A stretch of DNA of 64,000 bases, from positions 27,287,763 through 27,351,762 of the forward strand of contig JAOANR010000006.1 of NCBI GenBank assembly GCA_030278955.1. The letters run 5' to 3'. Position 1 is the first letter of the stretch, and every line of letters begins with the position of its first letter. Positions 11,400 to 22,617 of the stretch are shown here, in pieces. A model generated the notes under the pieces. The model had not been told where the DNA came from, did not search any database, and saw nothing but the letters and a program-made list of their open reading frames with translations. The position numbers and the translations under genes were made by a program. This DNA is from Hygrophila difformis. Lineage: Eukaryota; Streptophyta; Magnoliopsida; Lamiales; Acanthaceae.

Positions 11400-12576
11400 A
11401 TAAAAGAAAAGTTCGGTAAGGCTTTGTTGTCTTTTAGACAACAAGGATTTGATGAAGCTTCTATTGATGAAATTATAAACCTCAAAGAAGCAATGCAGGA
11501 AATGAAGTCATTAAATATACATCCATTAGACATTGATGGGGAAACTAAATTGTCCCTCGAAAATGTCAAAAGACTTATCCAGAGCAACTTTAACGATGAT
11601 CCTCTGGCTTGGTGGGATAAAAACAAGATCGAAGCAATTCTACAGGTAAAATAACAATATAAATATGAGTATGCTCGATACAAACACATCTTAATAAATA
11701 TGCAGGATAAGAAAGATATGCAACAAATTATAAAGGAGCATATCGATCTTAAACTCATAGAGCCTGGAGTCTCAATTTATAGCAGCCCTGGATTCTTGGA
11801 AAGAAACCACGGTGAAATAAAAAAAAAAAGGTAAACCCAGGTTGGTAATAAATTATCAAGGCATTAATAAAATAATACGGTTTAATGGTTATTTCATTCC
11901 GAGTAGAGAACACATAATTGATTACATCAAAGGTGCTAAAGTATTTTCTAAATTTGATTGCAAATATGGTTTCTATCAGATTAAGATGGAGAATGAATCG
12001 AAGAAATTCACAGTATTCTCCACCCCACAAGGGCAATATATTAGGAATGTTATGCTAATTGAGCTTTCTAATGCCCCTCAGATATTACAAAGAAAGATGG
12101 ATAATCTATTTAAAGATTATCTAGAGTTTATGTCCGTCCACATTGATGACATTCTGATTGCATCTCGAAATATTAAAGAACATATTAAACATCTTGAAAT
12201 ATTTTTAAATGCATGTCACAGGGAATGTCTTGTTCTCTCTGAGAAAAGGCTACATCGCTGCTAACAAAATTGAGTTATTAGGAGTTCAAATTGATGAAGT
12301 ATGGATAGAGTTACATAAGCATATTATGGAGAAAATCCGCAATTTTCCTGATATATTAAAAGACAAGAAACAACTTCAGAGTTTCTTGGAAGTTGTAAAT
12401 TTTGTAGGAATGTTTATTAAAGACCTTGCAAAATATAGAAAAGATTTTAGACCACTCCTGAAAGAGACTGAAAACTCTAGATGGAAATGGGGAGAAATCC
12501 ATACACAGAGAATTCGAAAACTAAAGCAAGTCTGCAACAGTTTGTTGAAACTCGCGATACCTCAAGACGAGGATGA
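11400..12576 (+). pseudogene. caulimovirid reverse transcriptase, broken and cut by the LARD
   Basis: Pieces at 11424-11654, 11842-12264 and 12209-12576. Palm motifs 'VINYQGINK', 'FSKFDCKYGFYQIKM' and 'STPQG' are clear. The catalytic box reads HIDD (12139-12150) instead of the usual YIDD, so the tyrosine is lost. The thumb/connection region ends in 'QDEDEL' right at the insertion point, and the RNase H domain resumes at 28703 beyond the LARD. Similarity is to caulimovirid rather than Ty3 RT. Frame changes are present. Confidence 0.75.
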
Positions 12577-12581
12577 GTTGG
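12577..12581. repeat. LARD target duplication, left copy (GTTGG)
   Basis: GTTGG here and at 28703-28707 flank the LARD exactly. The left copy ends the RT/RNase H connection and the right copy starts the RNase H continuation, so the insertion split one viral frame. Confidence 0.9.
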
Positions 12582-15419
12582 TGAAACTTTTGACAAGTTT
12601 CACTAACACGAGTGTTTTTATAAAATATATCAAGTTTGAATTTATTTAATGAAAGGAGTTATGATTCATGGGAAGGGGTTTAAGGATATATTCCACTTTT
12701 TATTACTCATGTGGGGTGCTTTGATTTCAAACGGCGCTGTGGTCCTCCCCGGCATGAAACTTTTGACAAATTTCATGGTGCAACCAAGATAGACAGTTCA
12801 GTCTCGACCTTCAGCCTGTCACACTGAAGGTCCCTGGCATCTGCGCCATGATACTTTTCATAATTTCATGTCATGAGATTCCCTGCCATGAAACTTTTGA
12901 CAAGTTCCCACTATATGAGTATTTTCTGAAAAACAATAATCCCGGTTTTCAATTTTATTTAATGAAACCAATTTATGAAGGCGGAGTTGGGATTAGGGAT
13001 ATATTTATAGGTTGTCACGTTTTTATTCACTCGTGTTAAGAAACTGTGCCCCCGAAAGCGTACGGAGTCAAAAATTGCAGTAATTTATAGTAAGTACCGG
13101 ATCGTTCACTGGAGGATGTGCGATGGAAGCAGGGCCCACGTCGTTTACTAAGATTTTCCACTCGGTTACTCGATTCAAGTTTGTGTTTGATTATCAACTA
13201 CTTGACAGAATTTAAACTAAGTTATGAAAGCAATTAAAATAAAGCAGATAAAATTATTCTAGAAAGCGAATTAAACTTAATCTAAGAAAGCAATAAAATT
13301 ATTCTAAGAAAGCGGTTAAGATTATTCTAAGAAAGAATATTTAAAATATGACAGAAGGGACAGGAAGAAAAGAATAAAGATTGGACAAGATTCAGATGAA
13401 ACACAGTTAAACTTCCATTTTGTTACACAGATCTTAGCTTGGGATAATCCATCAGTTAGCTAACTCTCATGCTTCCTATACTATGTTCCCTTTAACAGAC
13501 AGGTACTTACAGTAAGGATTTACATGCCTTAAGACAACAAAATCTAAGATACCACAGATATAAAACTGCCCCCGCGCAGAGGTATGCTATTTATCTGTGG
13601 TGGACAAGCAACACCCGACAAATCATTAGTTGAAATGCCAAATACTGCTATCATTCTCCCATGTCACACCCAAAGATTCTAATCAAGCCCTGAACTATCC
13701 CTTAACTATCAGTCCTAGTAGCAGTTACACAACTCTCAATACAACCGAGTGACCTCTAAAGAAAGCAGTTAAAAGTAAGCAGTTAAAAGAAAGCGGTAAA
13801 GAAAGCATTTAAAATCATATCACTCGGAGGTTTTTGAAAGTCTGACCCTGGTAGTAAAAGGCAGCCCCCAGTCATGGTGACTGGGTGTGGATCAAGAATT
13901 CCCTATTCTCGGTGAACCGCTCGCAGTGTTCACTTCTCGTCGGATGGTTATGAGATACAAACTAATGAAACGAACTAATAGATTAGTTCGTTCCGGATGC
14001 ACTCACTCAGGACTCAAAAATAGGCATTGGCAGAAGAGGATAGCAGTTGAAAGGAACTCAACCCTATCTTAGAAAATAACCAAGGCCTATGTATTGTTCC
14101 TCTAGAATTATCTATCACACCGTACTTGAATCCAAGTGGACCCCATCTCAGTGTGATATTTAATACCAGATTTCCAACACAAAGCAATTTTGGGAAATAA
14201 TTGATTTGAAAACCATTCCCTAAACAGGTACTAGACTCTCAATAAGAACACAGACCCTTTCAGTCTAGACGAGACCTAATCGCTGACTCTGCTTCTAATT
14301 TCCCAAAATCAACCCCCAGTCGGATATGAATTAGTCATAACTGTGGAATTTATCCCTTACTCAGATCCGGATTTTATAAATGAATTTTTGTTGGAAATTT
14401 ATTATGAGACATCTGATTAAAATCAAGACTCCTGTGTCCAAGGGAAAGATCCCAAAATAATTTGACCACAATAGTTACATAATATTATCATGCATAATTT
14501 TTTATGAGACGTGTAAAATTAAATAACCCAAAATATAAGGTGGGTTTAGACAGAAGTTGGAACACAAAGATGAAATAGCCGGAGATGAGAAGAATTTTGG
14601 CTAAGAGAGTGCCAGAAATAACTGGGGTGATCTGGACTGCAAACATCTGCTATCCAGTTCCCAATTATTCCAGATGGAAAGATTTTTAGACAGAAAGGAA
14701 TTCCAAGTGACGGTGACCACCGTCATTCAGCTCCCTTTTGTCTGTGAATGGAAGAAAAACCCACATATTTTCTTGCTGTAATAATTCTCAAATAATGTTG
14801 GTCGACATCATTTAATAATACTACAACTTGAATTCAGGTTTTGAAATTAAAATAAAGAAAAGAAAACTGTATCCGGATAGGAGTCAGCTGAGCAGCTATT
14901 ATAATCCCGGATGGACGAACCGCCAAGGCTTCCACCGACCACTATCCGGACCATGCAAAATAACATCTAGTAATTAATATACAGACCACGAGCTAGTTTA
15001 TCCGTGTGGGAATACCCGCCAACATTAGTCTGTTATATTCCTTACTAGCTGTTTCACACAACACGGGTAAAGACAAAATAAATAAAAGAAAATATTTTTG
15101 GGTCATCTTGTATGAGAGACATTGGTTTCTCATGCAAGGGTATGGAAATTAATCCATAGTTACTCTTTATGGTCTAAATAATCACTCATTCCATAATTAA
15201 TTAGTTACAGTCCGGATTATATACTTAGATCATTAGAGTTTAATTTTGTAGAAAAATCTTTTAATGGAATTGAACAAAATTCTTTATATCAAATTAATCA
15301 TGGGTTGAGATCATTGGATTTCAACCTCAAAATATTAATATAAAGGTTCAGTTAATTAATGGGGTGAGATGGAGAATAAAAATCTGGCAACAAGGTGCCA
15401 AGCCTGTCGAGAAACAGAA

Positions 15420-15860
15420 ATTGTGTCGCGGACCCATGGTCCGCGACAGGGGGATCTCGACAGAAAGGTGGGAGATAAGAGAAATTAAAAATTTGGAAAT
15501 TGGGGGTGTTGTGTCGCTAAACAAAAATCCGGGTCGCTAAGCATGGGACCGCGACCGGGGTTTAGCGACACAAGGTTTGAAAATCAACAAGGGCATAATT
15601 CCTGGTCGCGGAATGAGGGGTGTGTCGCGGACCGTGGGTCCGCGACAGGGGTTCCGCGACAGAGCCCTTCCAGAATGACATTACAAGCATTTGGGTCCTT
15701 GGTCGCTAATCAAGGGTTGTGTCGCGGACCGTGGGTCCGTGACAGGATTGCTTCTCGACCAAGGGATTTAAAAAATTTTATAAAAATTTTGGCAGCATAA
15801 CGCCTAATATTGCATTGCAGGGGAGTGCGTTGTGATCCGTGGGATCACAACGGGAAAATT
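15420..15860 (-). repeat. downstream GTCGCGGAC/GTCGCTAA word array in the LARD 3' LTR
   Basis: Short inverted words such as TGTCGCGGACC...GGTCCGCGACA (around 15423, 15625 and 15720), GTCGCTAAACA...TTTAGCGACAC (around 15511-15573) and CGTTGTGATCC...GGATCACAACG (around 15829). It occupies the same LTR position as the TGACGC array at 5776-6440, as judged by flanking homology, but uses different words. Confidence 0.75.
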
Positions 15861-16534
15861 ACGTTGCAATACAATTTAGGACATGCAATTTTAAATAAAA
15901 ATGCACAAACACTTTAATACCATCCCTTTTAGATCTAATGCACTAGGAATAAAAATAAACAAACAAAGAAAATAAACAAAAGCAAAATAAAGAAACTACC
16001 TAAAAAGAAAAGAAAACAGGAGCAGGATACAAACTAGTACTACTGCACAAACAAACACCAACTATCCTAACAAACCAAAATTAAAATAAAACCTACACTA
16101 AATCTATCAAGGAATACATATAAGTTATTTATGCATTTATTAAGTCTAAATAAAGCATTAAACCTAACTATAATAATAAAAGTGGTCAAGAAACCCAAAA
16201 GAAATGAAGACAGAACATCAAAATAATTAATAAGGGAGAGACCATGACAAATTTTTGTGGGGCATTTTCTTGATCATTCCACAAACAAAAATAAGGTTTA
16301 ACTACATCCATTAATTGAATGTTTCAACCCAAGATACAAAAATATGATAAACTGGAAAATATGAACACTAGCCACACTAATTTATTACAGAAATTAAACT
16401 AAAAACTACACTAAAATCTACATTGCATAAAAATAAAACTATCTACTCTAAAAGCTACTTGAGAGCACAGTGGTGCCCCAAGAATAAAAATTAAATTGCA
16501 AGTGTGGCTAGGTTACTGTTCAAAGGGGTGGGGA

Positions 16535-16600
16535 TGTTATATTTATAGAGTGGTGAAATTAAGCCCTAGGCCCATTCAAGGCCCACCAGTCACTAAACAA
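16535..16600 (-). promoter_or_regulatory. LARD LTR core promoter
   Basis: On the - strand, two TGGGCC words and CTAGGG precede CTCTATAAATATAAC, a good TATA box (about 16548-16541 on this strand). The same block is at about 26570 in the 5' LTR, which would be the active promoter copy. Confidence 0.6.
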
Positions 16601-16613
16601 TTGTGCCTGTTCG

Positions 16614-16622
16614 CGGAACAAA
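16614..16622. repeat. target duplication of the Mutator-like insert, left copy
   Basis: CGGAACAAA at 16614-16622 recurs at 17911-17919. The other LTR has the uninterrupted site once, at about 26635-26643, which confirms the insertion. Confidence 0.9.
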
Positions 16623-17910
16623 GGAAAAATAGCCATAGAAGTCCTTTTTCTTTCCATTTTATCCAATTCCATCCTTTACTAATTTTTAACCCCAAATAGC
16701 CCTCTATCTTTTCTAATAATATCTAAATTGGTCCTTTTCCACTAATCAAATTAAATTAGATAACATAATCCATTTTACATGCCACATGGCACAAAAGAAT
16801 CCCACTCACATGTCCAACTCATTGGTCAAAATACCCAACCCCTATATTTCGGGTTAGTGTTTGAACCCAAAATTCAATCATCCACTGCGTTCAACCCTAA
16901 ATTACTGAACCGAGACCTCCATTATTTTTGTATCGGTTGGTGCTTGCTCAACGTCTTCTCTACCACATTACCAAGCTCTTGTCAAGGTTCCATCGTCCCT
17001 TTTCCCTTTCCATTTTAAAGTTTCATGTGGTACCAAAACTTGATTTTCTACTGCATTCCTAACCCCTGCTTTTCTATATGCCCGAACCCACTTCACATTG
17101 AGGATCTTATTCGCCGACAAGGTAAGGTTGTTTCTGGGTTACATGTTTTTCTCTAAAGATTGGTGATTTTTTATTTTTCTGCTTTCATTTTAGAGATGGG
17201 TGGATCTGAAATTGTGAGTTTGCTCAAATTGGTGGCTTAAAACTTGGATGTGCTTGCTGGGTATCAATTTTCTCTCTGGTGTCTCTGGATTGATGGAGTT
17301 TTGAAGTTTTAGGAGTTGAATTGAGTACCTAGGGTTTGTTCATTTTAGATTAAATGCGGTTAACTTTATTGTGAATTGGAGTTTTGGTATCAATATTGAA
17401 TTGTGGAGATTGGAATCAAATTTGCTTACTTGATGTTTGTTGCTCTTCTATTGTTTTGCAAGCCCGTGGTTAGTCTGCTCACTCTAGTGTATCCACTGTA
17501 AGTCGGGGTTCGCTTTCCTTCTTATTTAAATGTTTGTGTTTTATTCTTTATGACTATGTTTCTTGAGGAATGATGCTGCGAATTAGAGCTCTCCACTGCG
17601 TGCGAATTTCTGTTGTGGAGAGGAATTTTGGGTTGAAGGCAGGAGGATGATTGGAAGTTGGATTCAAAGTTCAAACTCTAACCTGAAATATGGTGTTGGG
17701 TATTTTGACCAATGAGTTGGACATGTGAGTGGGATTCTTTTGTGCCATGTGGCATGTAAAATGGATTATGTTAGCTAATTTAATTGATTAGTGGAAAAGG
17801 ACCAATTTGGATATTATTAGAAAAGGTAGAGGACTATTTGGGGTTAAAAATTAGTAAAGGATGAAACCGGATAAAATGAAAAGAAAAAGGACTTCTGTGG
17901 CTATTTTCCC
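16623..17910. mobile_element. Mutator-like non-autonomous element with 217-bp terminal inverted repeats
   Basis: It is 1,288 bp, with ends GGAAAAATAGCC and (reverse-complemented) GGGAAAATAGCC. The arms 16623-16839 and 17695-17910 are near-perfect inverted repeats, and the duplication is a 9-bp CGGAACAAA. No transposase is present. The interior (16840-17694) has gene-like character: a GACAAG|GTAAGG donor-like site near 17122 and an acceptor-like TTTTGCAAG near 17461, so it could be a Pack-MULE with captured exon pieces. That is inference. Confidence 0.88.
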
Positions 17911-18109
17911 CGGAACAAATCTGGTTCAGGACACAATTTTTAGCTCCAGGATGGCGCACAGGAGGGGGCGGGAGCTCGAGGTCCAGAGGAAGAAGACGAA
18001 AATGTTATGCCTGCGGGACTTGAAGTCCAGGGACCTTGCGCGTATTTTGGCATGTGGGAATTTGAATGTGGGTGGCATGTGGTGTCACGTGAGGAGCTGC
18101 ATTCAGTAT

Positions 18110-18370
18110 GCCTCTGTCGAGGTCGCGGGACTCTGTCCTGGTCGCGATCAATGTGTCGCGGAACATTGTTCCGCGACACAGATTTTGTGTCTTGATACTC
18201 CCAGTCTCTAACCATTTTCTGTGTCGCGGAGCACCCGGTCGCGGTCCATGGTATATCGACCCGGGGTTTGTTTAGCGACACGGATTTTGTGTCTCTAAAC
18301 ATCCCAGTCTTTAAGCAATTTCCCTGTCCCTAGACACCCGGTCGCTAAACATGGTTCCGCGACCGGATGT
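18110..18370 (-). repeat. upstream GTCGCGG/GTCGCTAA word array in the LARD 3' LTR
   Basis: Words such as TGTCGCGGAAC...GTTCCGCGACA (around 18153-18180), GTCGCGGTCCATGG and GTTTAGCGACAC. It lies upstream of the TATA box in LTR orientation. The vocabulary is the same as in the array downstream of the TATA box. Confidence 0.75.
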
Positions 18371-18599
18371 GATTTTTTTCTTTCTCGACTGGCTTTTTGT
18401 TTTCTCTTTACTCTTTCATTTCTCTTTTCTCTTCTCTTCTTTATTCTTCTCTCTTTCCTCCATTCATTTCTTCTTCCCCATCTCGACAGCTTCTTCCCCA
18501 ATTTTCTTCTTCTTTCTTCTTCAATCTTTCCTTCCCCCATTTTTATTTTCTTCTCCTTCTCAATTCTTTTCGCTTTTTTTCTTGTTTTCTGTTCCAGTT

Positions 18600-19510
18600 T
18601 TGTCGCCCTCTGGTGTTCTGAAATTGGGGGAGGTCGGAATTCTGAGGGGGATGACCGGAGCTTGGAGATGGGTGTGCGGCGGCGGAGATGGCGCACTGGC
18701 GGCTGAGCTGCTTCGGCTGTTGGTGGCTCGATTTGGAGACGCGGCCGCCGGAGGCGCTGGTTGGGGCTCGGAGATGGTCGGATGTGGGTGTTGGTGGTGA
18801 CTGAGATGAGGATGGGGTGGTGAACGGCAGTTGTAGATCTCGGATGGTGGTGGCGCGAGGGCTGAGATGGCAGGATGAAGGCGGCGGCGGCCGGACTTGG
18901 ATGTGTTGGAGTGCGGCTGCTGCGGTGGCTGAGATGGGGCGGTGGTTGCGGTGGTGAGGTGATAATGGTGGTGAGGTGGTAATGGTGGTGGCGGCAGTGG
19001 AGGTTGGAGACGAAGGGCTCGCCGGAGAAGGTCGGAGGCGGCGGAGGTGGGTTGGAGAGGGTGAAGGATGCGTCCGATTTTGTTGAGGATGGTGGTGGCG
19101 GAGATGGGCGGCGTTGGAGAGGTGTTGGTGTCGCCGGAGTTGGATGAGGGAGGTGGTGGTGAGATGATGAGGCTGCTCTGTTTTTTGTGAGAAGGAGGTG
19201 GAAATGGATGATGGTGGTAGTGGGTCGGAGAAGATGGGGGTTGGCCGGAAAAAGTGGGAAGAAGGAGATGGCTGTCGCGGTGGTGATCGGAATGTTGGAG
19301 GCGAGCGGAAGGAGCTGCCGGAGTGAGGGGGTTGTGTTGCTGCTCGGCGGTGATGGTGGTGGTTCGCCGGAGGGCCGCCGGCGACAGGGAGGATTAGGGT
19401 TAGGGTTAGTTTAGGGTTGGGGTTTGGGCCACGTGGAGATGGGCTCAGTGGGCTTAGGGGTTAATTGGGCTAGGGTGGAGTTGGGCTTACAGGTTTTGGA
19501 CTTCAAATTG
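18600..19510 (-). other. GC-rich U3 block with a promoter-like 5' edge
   Basis: About 0.9 kb of low-complexity GGTGG/GGAGATGG sequence (on +) without a long ORF. It is present in both LARD LTRs (the other copy is at about 27330-28235) and absent from the relative at 4341-7518. On the - strand its leading edge (about 19510-19390) holds several AGCCCA/GGCCCA words, a G-box CCACGTGG and repeated ACCCTAA, the combination seen at plant housekeeping promoters. It may be captured host sequence, but I cannot identify a source. Confidence 0.5.
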
Positions 19511-19977
19511 AACTGGATCAAAATACCCAATCACCTGTAATTTCATTAAATATGGATTAGTGGATTAATAATTTTTAATTATGGCAGAAAACAGAAATAG
19601 AAATAAATAAACATAAAAATTAAAACTATATACATTAAAATATAAAATATAAAATATAATAAATAAGGATATTTGCTCCACTTGATATTTTGTTTGTGTT
19701 CCGTTTAACGGATCCGTGTTCCACCGAACAGATACTACAAGCCATAATTATCAAATGTGGGATTTTTAATATTTTATCATGTTTTTGGATTTTTTAATAC
19801 AAATTTAATAAAAATAACAATATTTTTGTATTTTTCATTACCAGCTTATTTTTTATACAAACTTGCATAAATCTGTTAAATTCAACTGCTTTCTTATTTA
19901 AGTAAGACCGAAATGCGATCTGTCCGTATTAGACACGGAAATAGATTGAAAATAATGGTCAATTTTGGCCATTATCA

Positions 19978-19991
19978 ACATCCTCACATTT
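19978..19991 (-). other. LARD polypurine tract
   Basis: On the - strand AAATGTGAGGATGT directly precedes the 3' LTR start TGATAATGG. It is identical to 4327-4340. Confidence 0.75.
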
Positions 19992-21404
19992 AATACTGAT
20001 CGTCCCCAAGCAGTCAGAGTCAGTGCTCCTAAGAGCATAGACGCTGCATATTCAATCTATTTTCGTGGCTTCAAAAATATCATTCTTTTAGATTGGGATA
20101 AGACAATCGAAAACTACAAGTATTAAATTTTCTTGATTGCAGTGTTTAATAAAATGATACTTCTCACTTAATCAGGCCTACAAATCAGTCATTATTGATA
20201 ATTCTTCATGAATGTCATGTTTAGAAATAATCATTGATTCAATTCTAGAATTAAAGCATGACATGAATATGAATTAGAAATGAGGCCTCACATATAGTAG
20301 ATGCGGAAATTTCACTCTCTCTCAAATTTGGGCTTTAATCACGAACGCTCATAATCAAATTTAATTAAATTATCCCATAAGCTTGCAATTGGACCAACTC
20401 GCCACCGGCTCATTTCTTCAAATCGAGATCATGAGGTCTTATTCAAGGGTTATAACGGGGCGTACGGTTGTAACATTGGTAAGATAGGGAATTATTGGGC
20501 TAAGAAGTTGCAAGAATTAATTCTATCATAACTTGGCATATTTATTTAAAATTTATGATCATCAATATTTTTCTTTCTTTCTTTTGCTTTTCTTTACTAT
20601 TGCATGACATTAGACTATGTCTAATTTGCTTTGTCATTTGCAATTTATTTTTGTCGATTGAAACTCGACTTTTTTTTTTGATCGGATTCTTGAATACCGA
20701 TTGAAATTTTTGTTGATGATCAAAAATTGTAATGCCTTGATAAAATTTATTCTTGCACACTTGGGTTTGAATTTTTTGGTCTTTTTAGAAGGCTAGGAAT
20801 AATATAGAGGGCTTCAAAGAAAAATTAGGCTTAAGGCTCAAATTGGTTAATCCTAAAGGGAAAAATATTTTTGGGTTTGGATTTCAAACGAAGGCCAAAA
20901 ATTTGGGGTTTTTCTAGGTGCCTCGATCAATATGCTCGATTTTTAGAATATGGCATGGTCTTGAATCGGTCTCAATCGCAAGTTCTAGTGTCCTTCAATT
21001 AAAATGATTTTCACACATCAAATAAAAGAAATGAGTAAAAGTGACTCATGGCTCAAATCTCACATGGAATGGTTCATTCATGTCATACAATATTCTTAAA
21101 TTTAATCTTTGGAAAATTCTTACATTCTATTCAATTAAATTCTCAACATGAGGACTTATTACCCAACAAGATGATGATATCATTAAATTTTTATAGCTCA
21201 AAACCTCAAAAATTCATATCATGCATGTCTTCAATTATATTATCCCAATTTAAAAGTTTGAAAATTTAATCATAAATCAAAATCGAATATGTGAATCACT
21301 GACAGATTTATACATGCTTTATGCTGGGTATAGATATAAAATAATAAAAATAAATAAACAGAAAAATAACACACTTTTTTTTTAATAAAATATTTAAGTG
21401 AAGA

Positions 21405-22490
21405 ATCAACATCCTCACATTTTGAGCCTTGCTCGAAATGTGAGTTAATCAACTCCTACTTAAACAAATTATGGAGATCAAAACAAAATAAAAGAGGAGA
21501 GAGGGAGGGGGAAAATATTAACATGCAAACTATGAATATAACTCCGATAGCCTTTTTCGTCAAACCAATTAAATGTTCGACGATTTTGGCTAAGTGTGAT
21601 CGTTTGGTGCATCAAGCAAGGCAATTGTTCGATGCCCAACACTTAGAAAAATTCTGATTTTCATCAAAATTGTTCAATCACGTTTTTGGATTTTCTAGAC
21701 ATAAATAAAATTTAATCTACTTGCAAAAATTAGGTTGGATTAATTCTGTTCTTATAAAAGTTATTCCGGATTTTAAATTGCTTTAAATTCCAAGAATACT
21801 TTCAATTAATCACAGGATCGATCCAACCGGGAACCTGTTTTGCAGCTTTAATTTTCTTTTTGGTGATTCCACAAATTCCTGCAGAGCAAACACAGAAGAA
21901 GTTATCGGGTTTTCTCAAAAATATCAACATCCTCACATTTAGAGTCTTTGTACTCTAAATGTGAGTTAATTGATTAATACCCGAATTATTTAATATAATA
22001 TGCACAATATGTATAAATATATATAACTATATATATATGATTTTGACTTGCAGAAATTTAGGTTGGACTAATTCTGTGCTTGTGAAAATTATTCCGGATT
22101 TTAAATTTCTTTAAATTCCGGATATAATCTTCGGTCAATTACAGAACTAATCCTACCGGGAACCTGTAGTCCGAAGGTCTGCTGCTCCATTTGTTGTTTC
22201 ACCAGTGATGAGGGCTTCCTCAGAGCAGTGGTGGTAATGAGGTGGATGGGCGATGGAACAACGGTGGAGCTTCGTGGTCCGGAGGTGGTGGAGATGACAA
22301 ACACGTGAGTCTCACGTGTTTGGCAATTTACAATTGCAAATTAATGTAGCCCCAATGCTACACTTCCACATTTAACTCCTTATACTAGTTTTGGTGGCTC
22401 CATGATTCCTGCAAGCAAAAATACCCAATTGGTTAGGTTTTCCCCTCAAATCAACATCCTCACATTTAGAGTCTTAGTACTCTAAATGTT
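21405..22490 (-). repeat. three hairpin plus polypurine-like modules inside the LARD
   Basis: The phrase ATCAACATCCTCACATTT on + (that is, AAATGTGAGGATGTTGAT on -) occurs at 21405, 21923 and 22450, copying the true tract/LTR junction. Each overlaps a hairpin: 21416-21442 (one mismatch), 21934-21945 with 21952-21963 (perfect 12-bp stem) and 22462-22472 with 22479-22489 (perfect 11-bp stem). Confidence 0.8.
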
Positions 22491-22599
22491 TAATTGATTT
22501 GAGGGTACTTCTCTGTTCTGAAATAAATACACTAAACTAACACTAAACTAACTATGAGTAATCAGGAGTGTAATTCTCTTAATAAACGACGCTGCATCC

Positions 22600-22617
22600 T
22601 CCCCGGCAACGGCGCCA
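22600..22617 (-). other. Asp-tRNA primer binding site of the LARD
   Basis: On the - strand TGGCGCCGTTGCCGGGGA follows the 5' LTR end (TTTCA) with no gap. It is complementary to the 3' end of plant tRNA-Asp, the site used by Athila and related elements. It fixes the element's orientation. Confidence 0.9.

Larger units (their letters stand above)
12582..19977 (-). repeat. LARD 3' LTR
   Basis: Almost identical to 22618-28702 apart from an extra Mutator-like element at 16623-17910 plus its 9-bp duplication. In element orientation it has the U3 start (19977), a promoter-like block (about 19510-19370), a GC-rich block (about 19370-18600), a polypurine block (18590-18370 on this strand), a word array (18370-18110), TATA (about 16548-16541), a second word array (about 15860-15420) and the LTR end at 12582. 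Confidence 0.9.
19978..22617 (-). other. LARD interior, non-coding
   Basis: It runs from the primer site (22617) to the polypurine tract (about 19991-19978). There is no meaningful ORF. About 19978-21200 matches the 3' UTR of the element at 1-7518 in reverse complement. About 21400-22500 consists of two diverged units of roughly 520 bp, each with the phrase TTATTCCGGATTTTAAAT and ending in a hairpin plus polypurine-like module. 22200-22320 is locally GC-rich and resembles no family I know. Confidence 0.7.

Noticed and set aside
12848..13039. 63-codon ORF repeated at 22884-23075
   Set aside because: Identical because it lies in both LTRs; it lies in non-coding LTR sequence with no recognisable motif and reads against the element's own orientation.
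18295..18800. ORFs of 130-150 codons on both strands in the LARD LTR
   Set aside because: They lie in low-complexity purine/pyrimidine sequence, have no domain, and differ between the two LTR copies by frame-changing indels.
19390..19420. Telomere-like TTAGGGTTAGGGTTAG (also near 28117)
   Set aside because: Too short and degenerate for telomere repeat and present inside both LTR copies; better read as a telo-box-type promoter element on the - strand.
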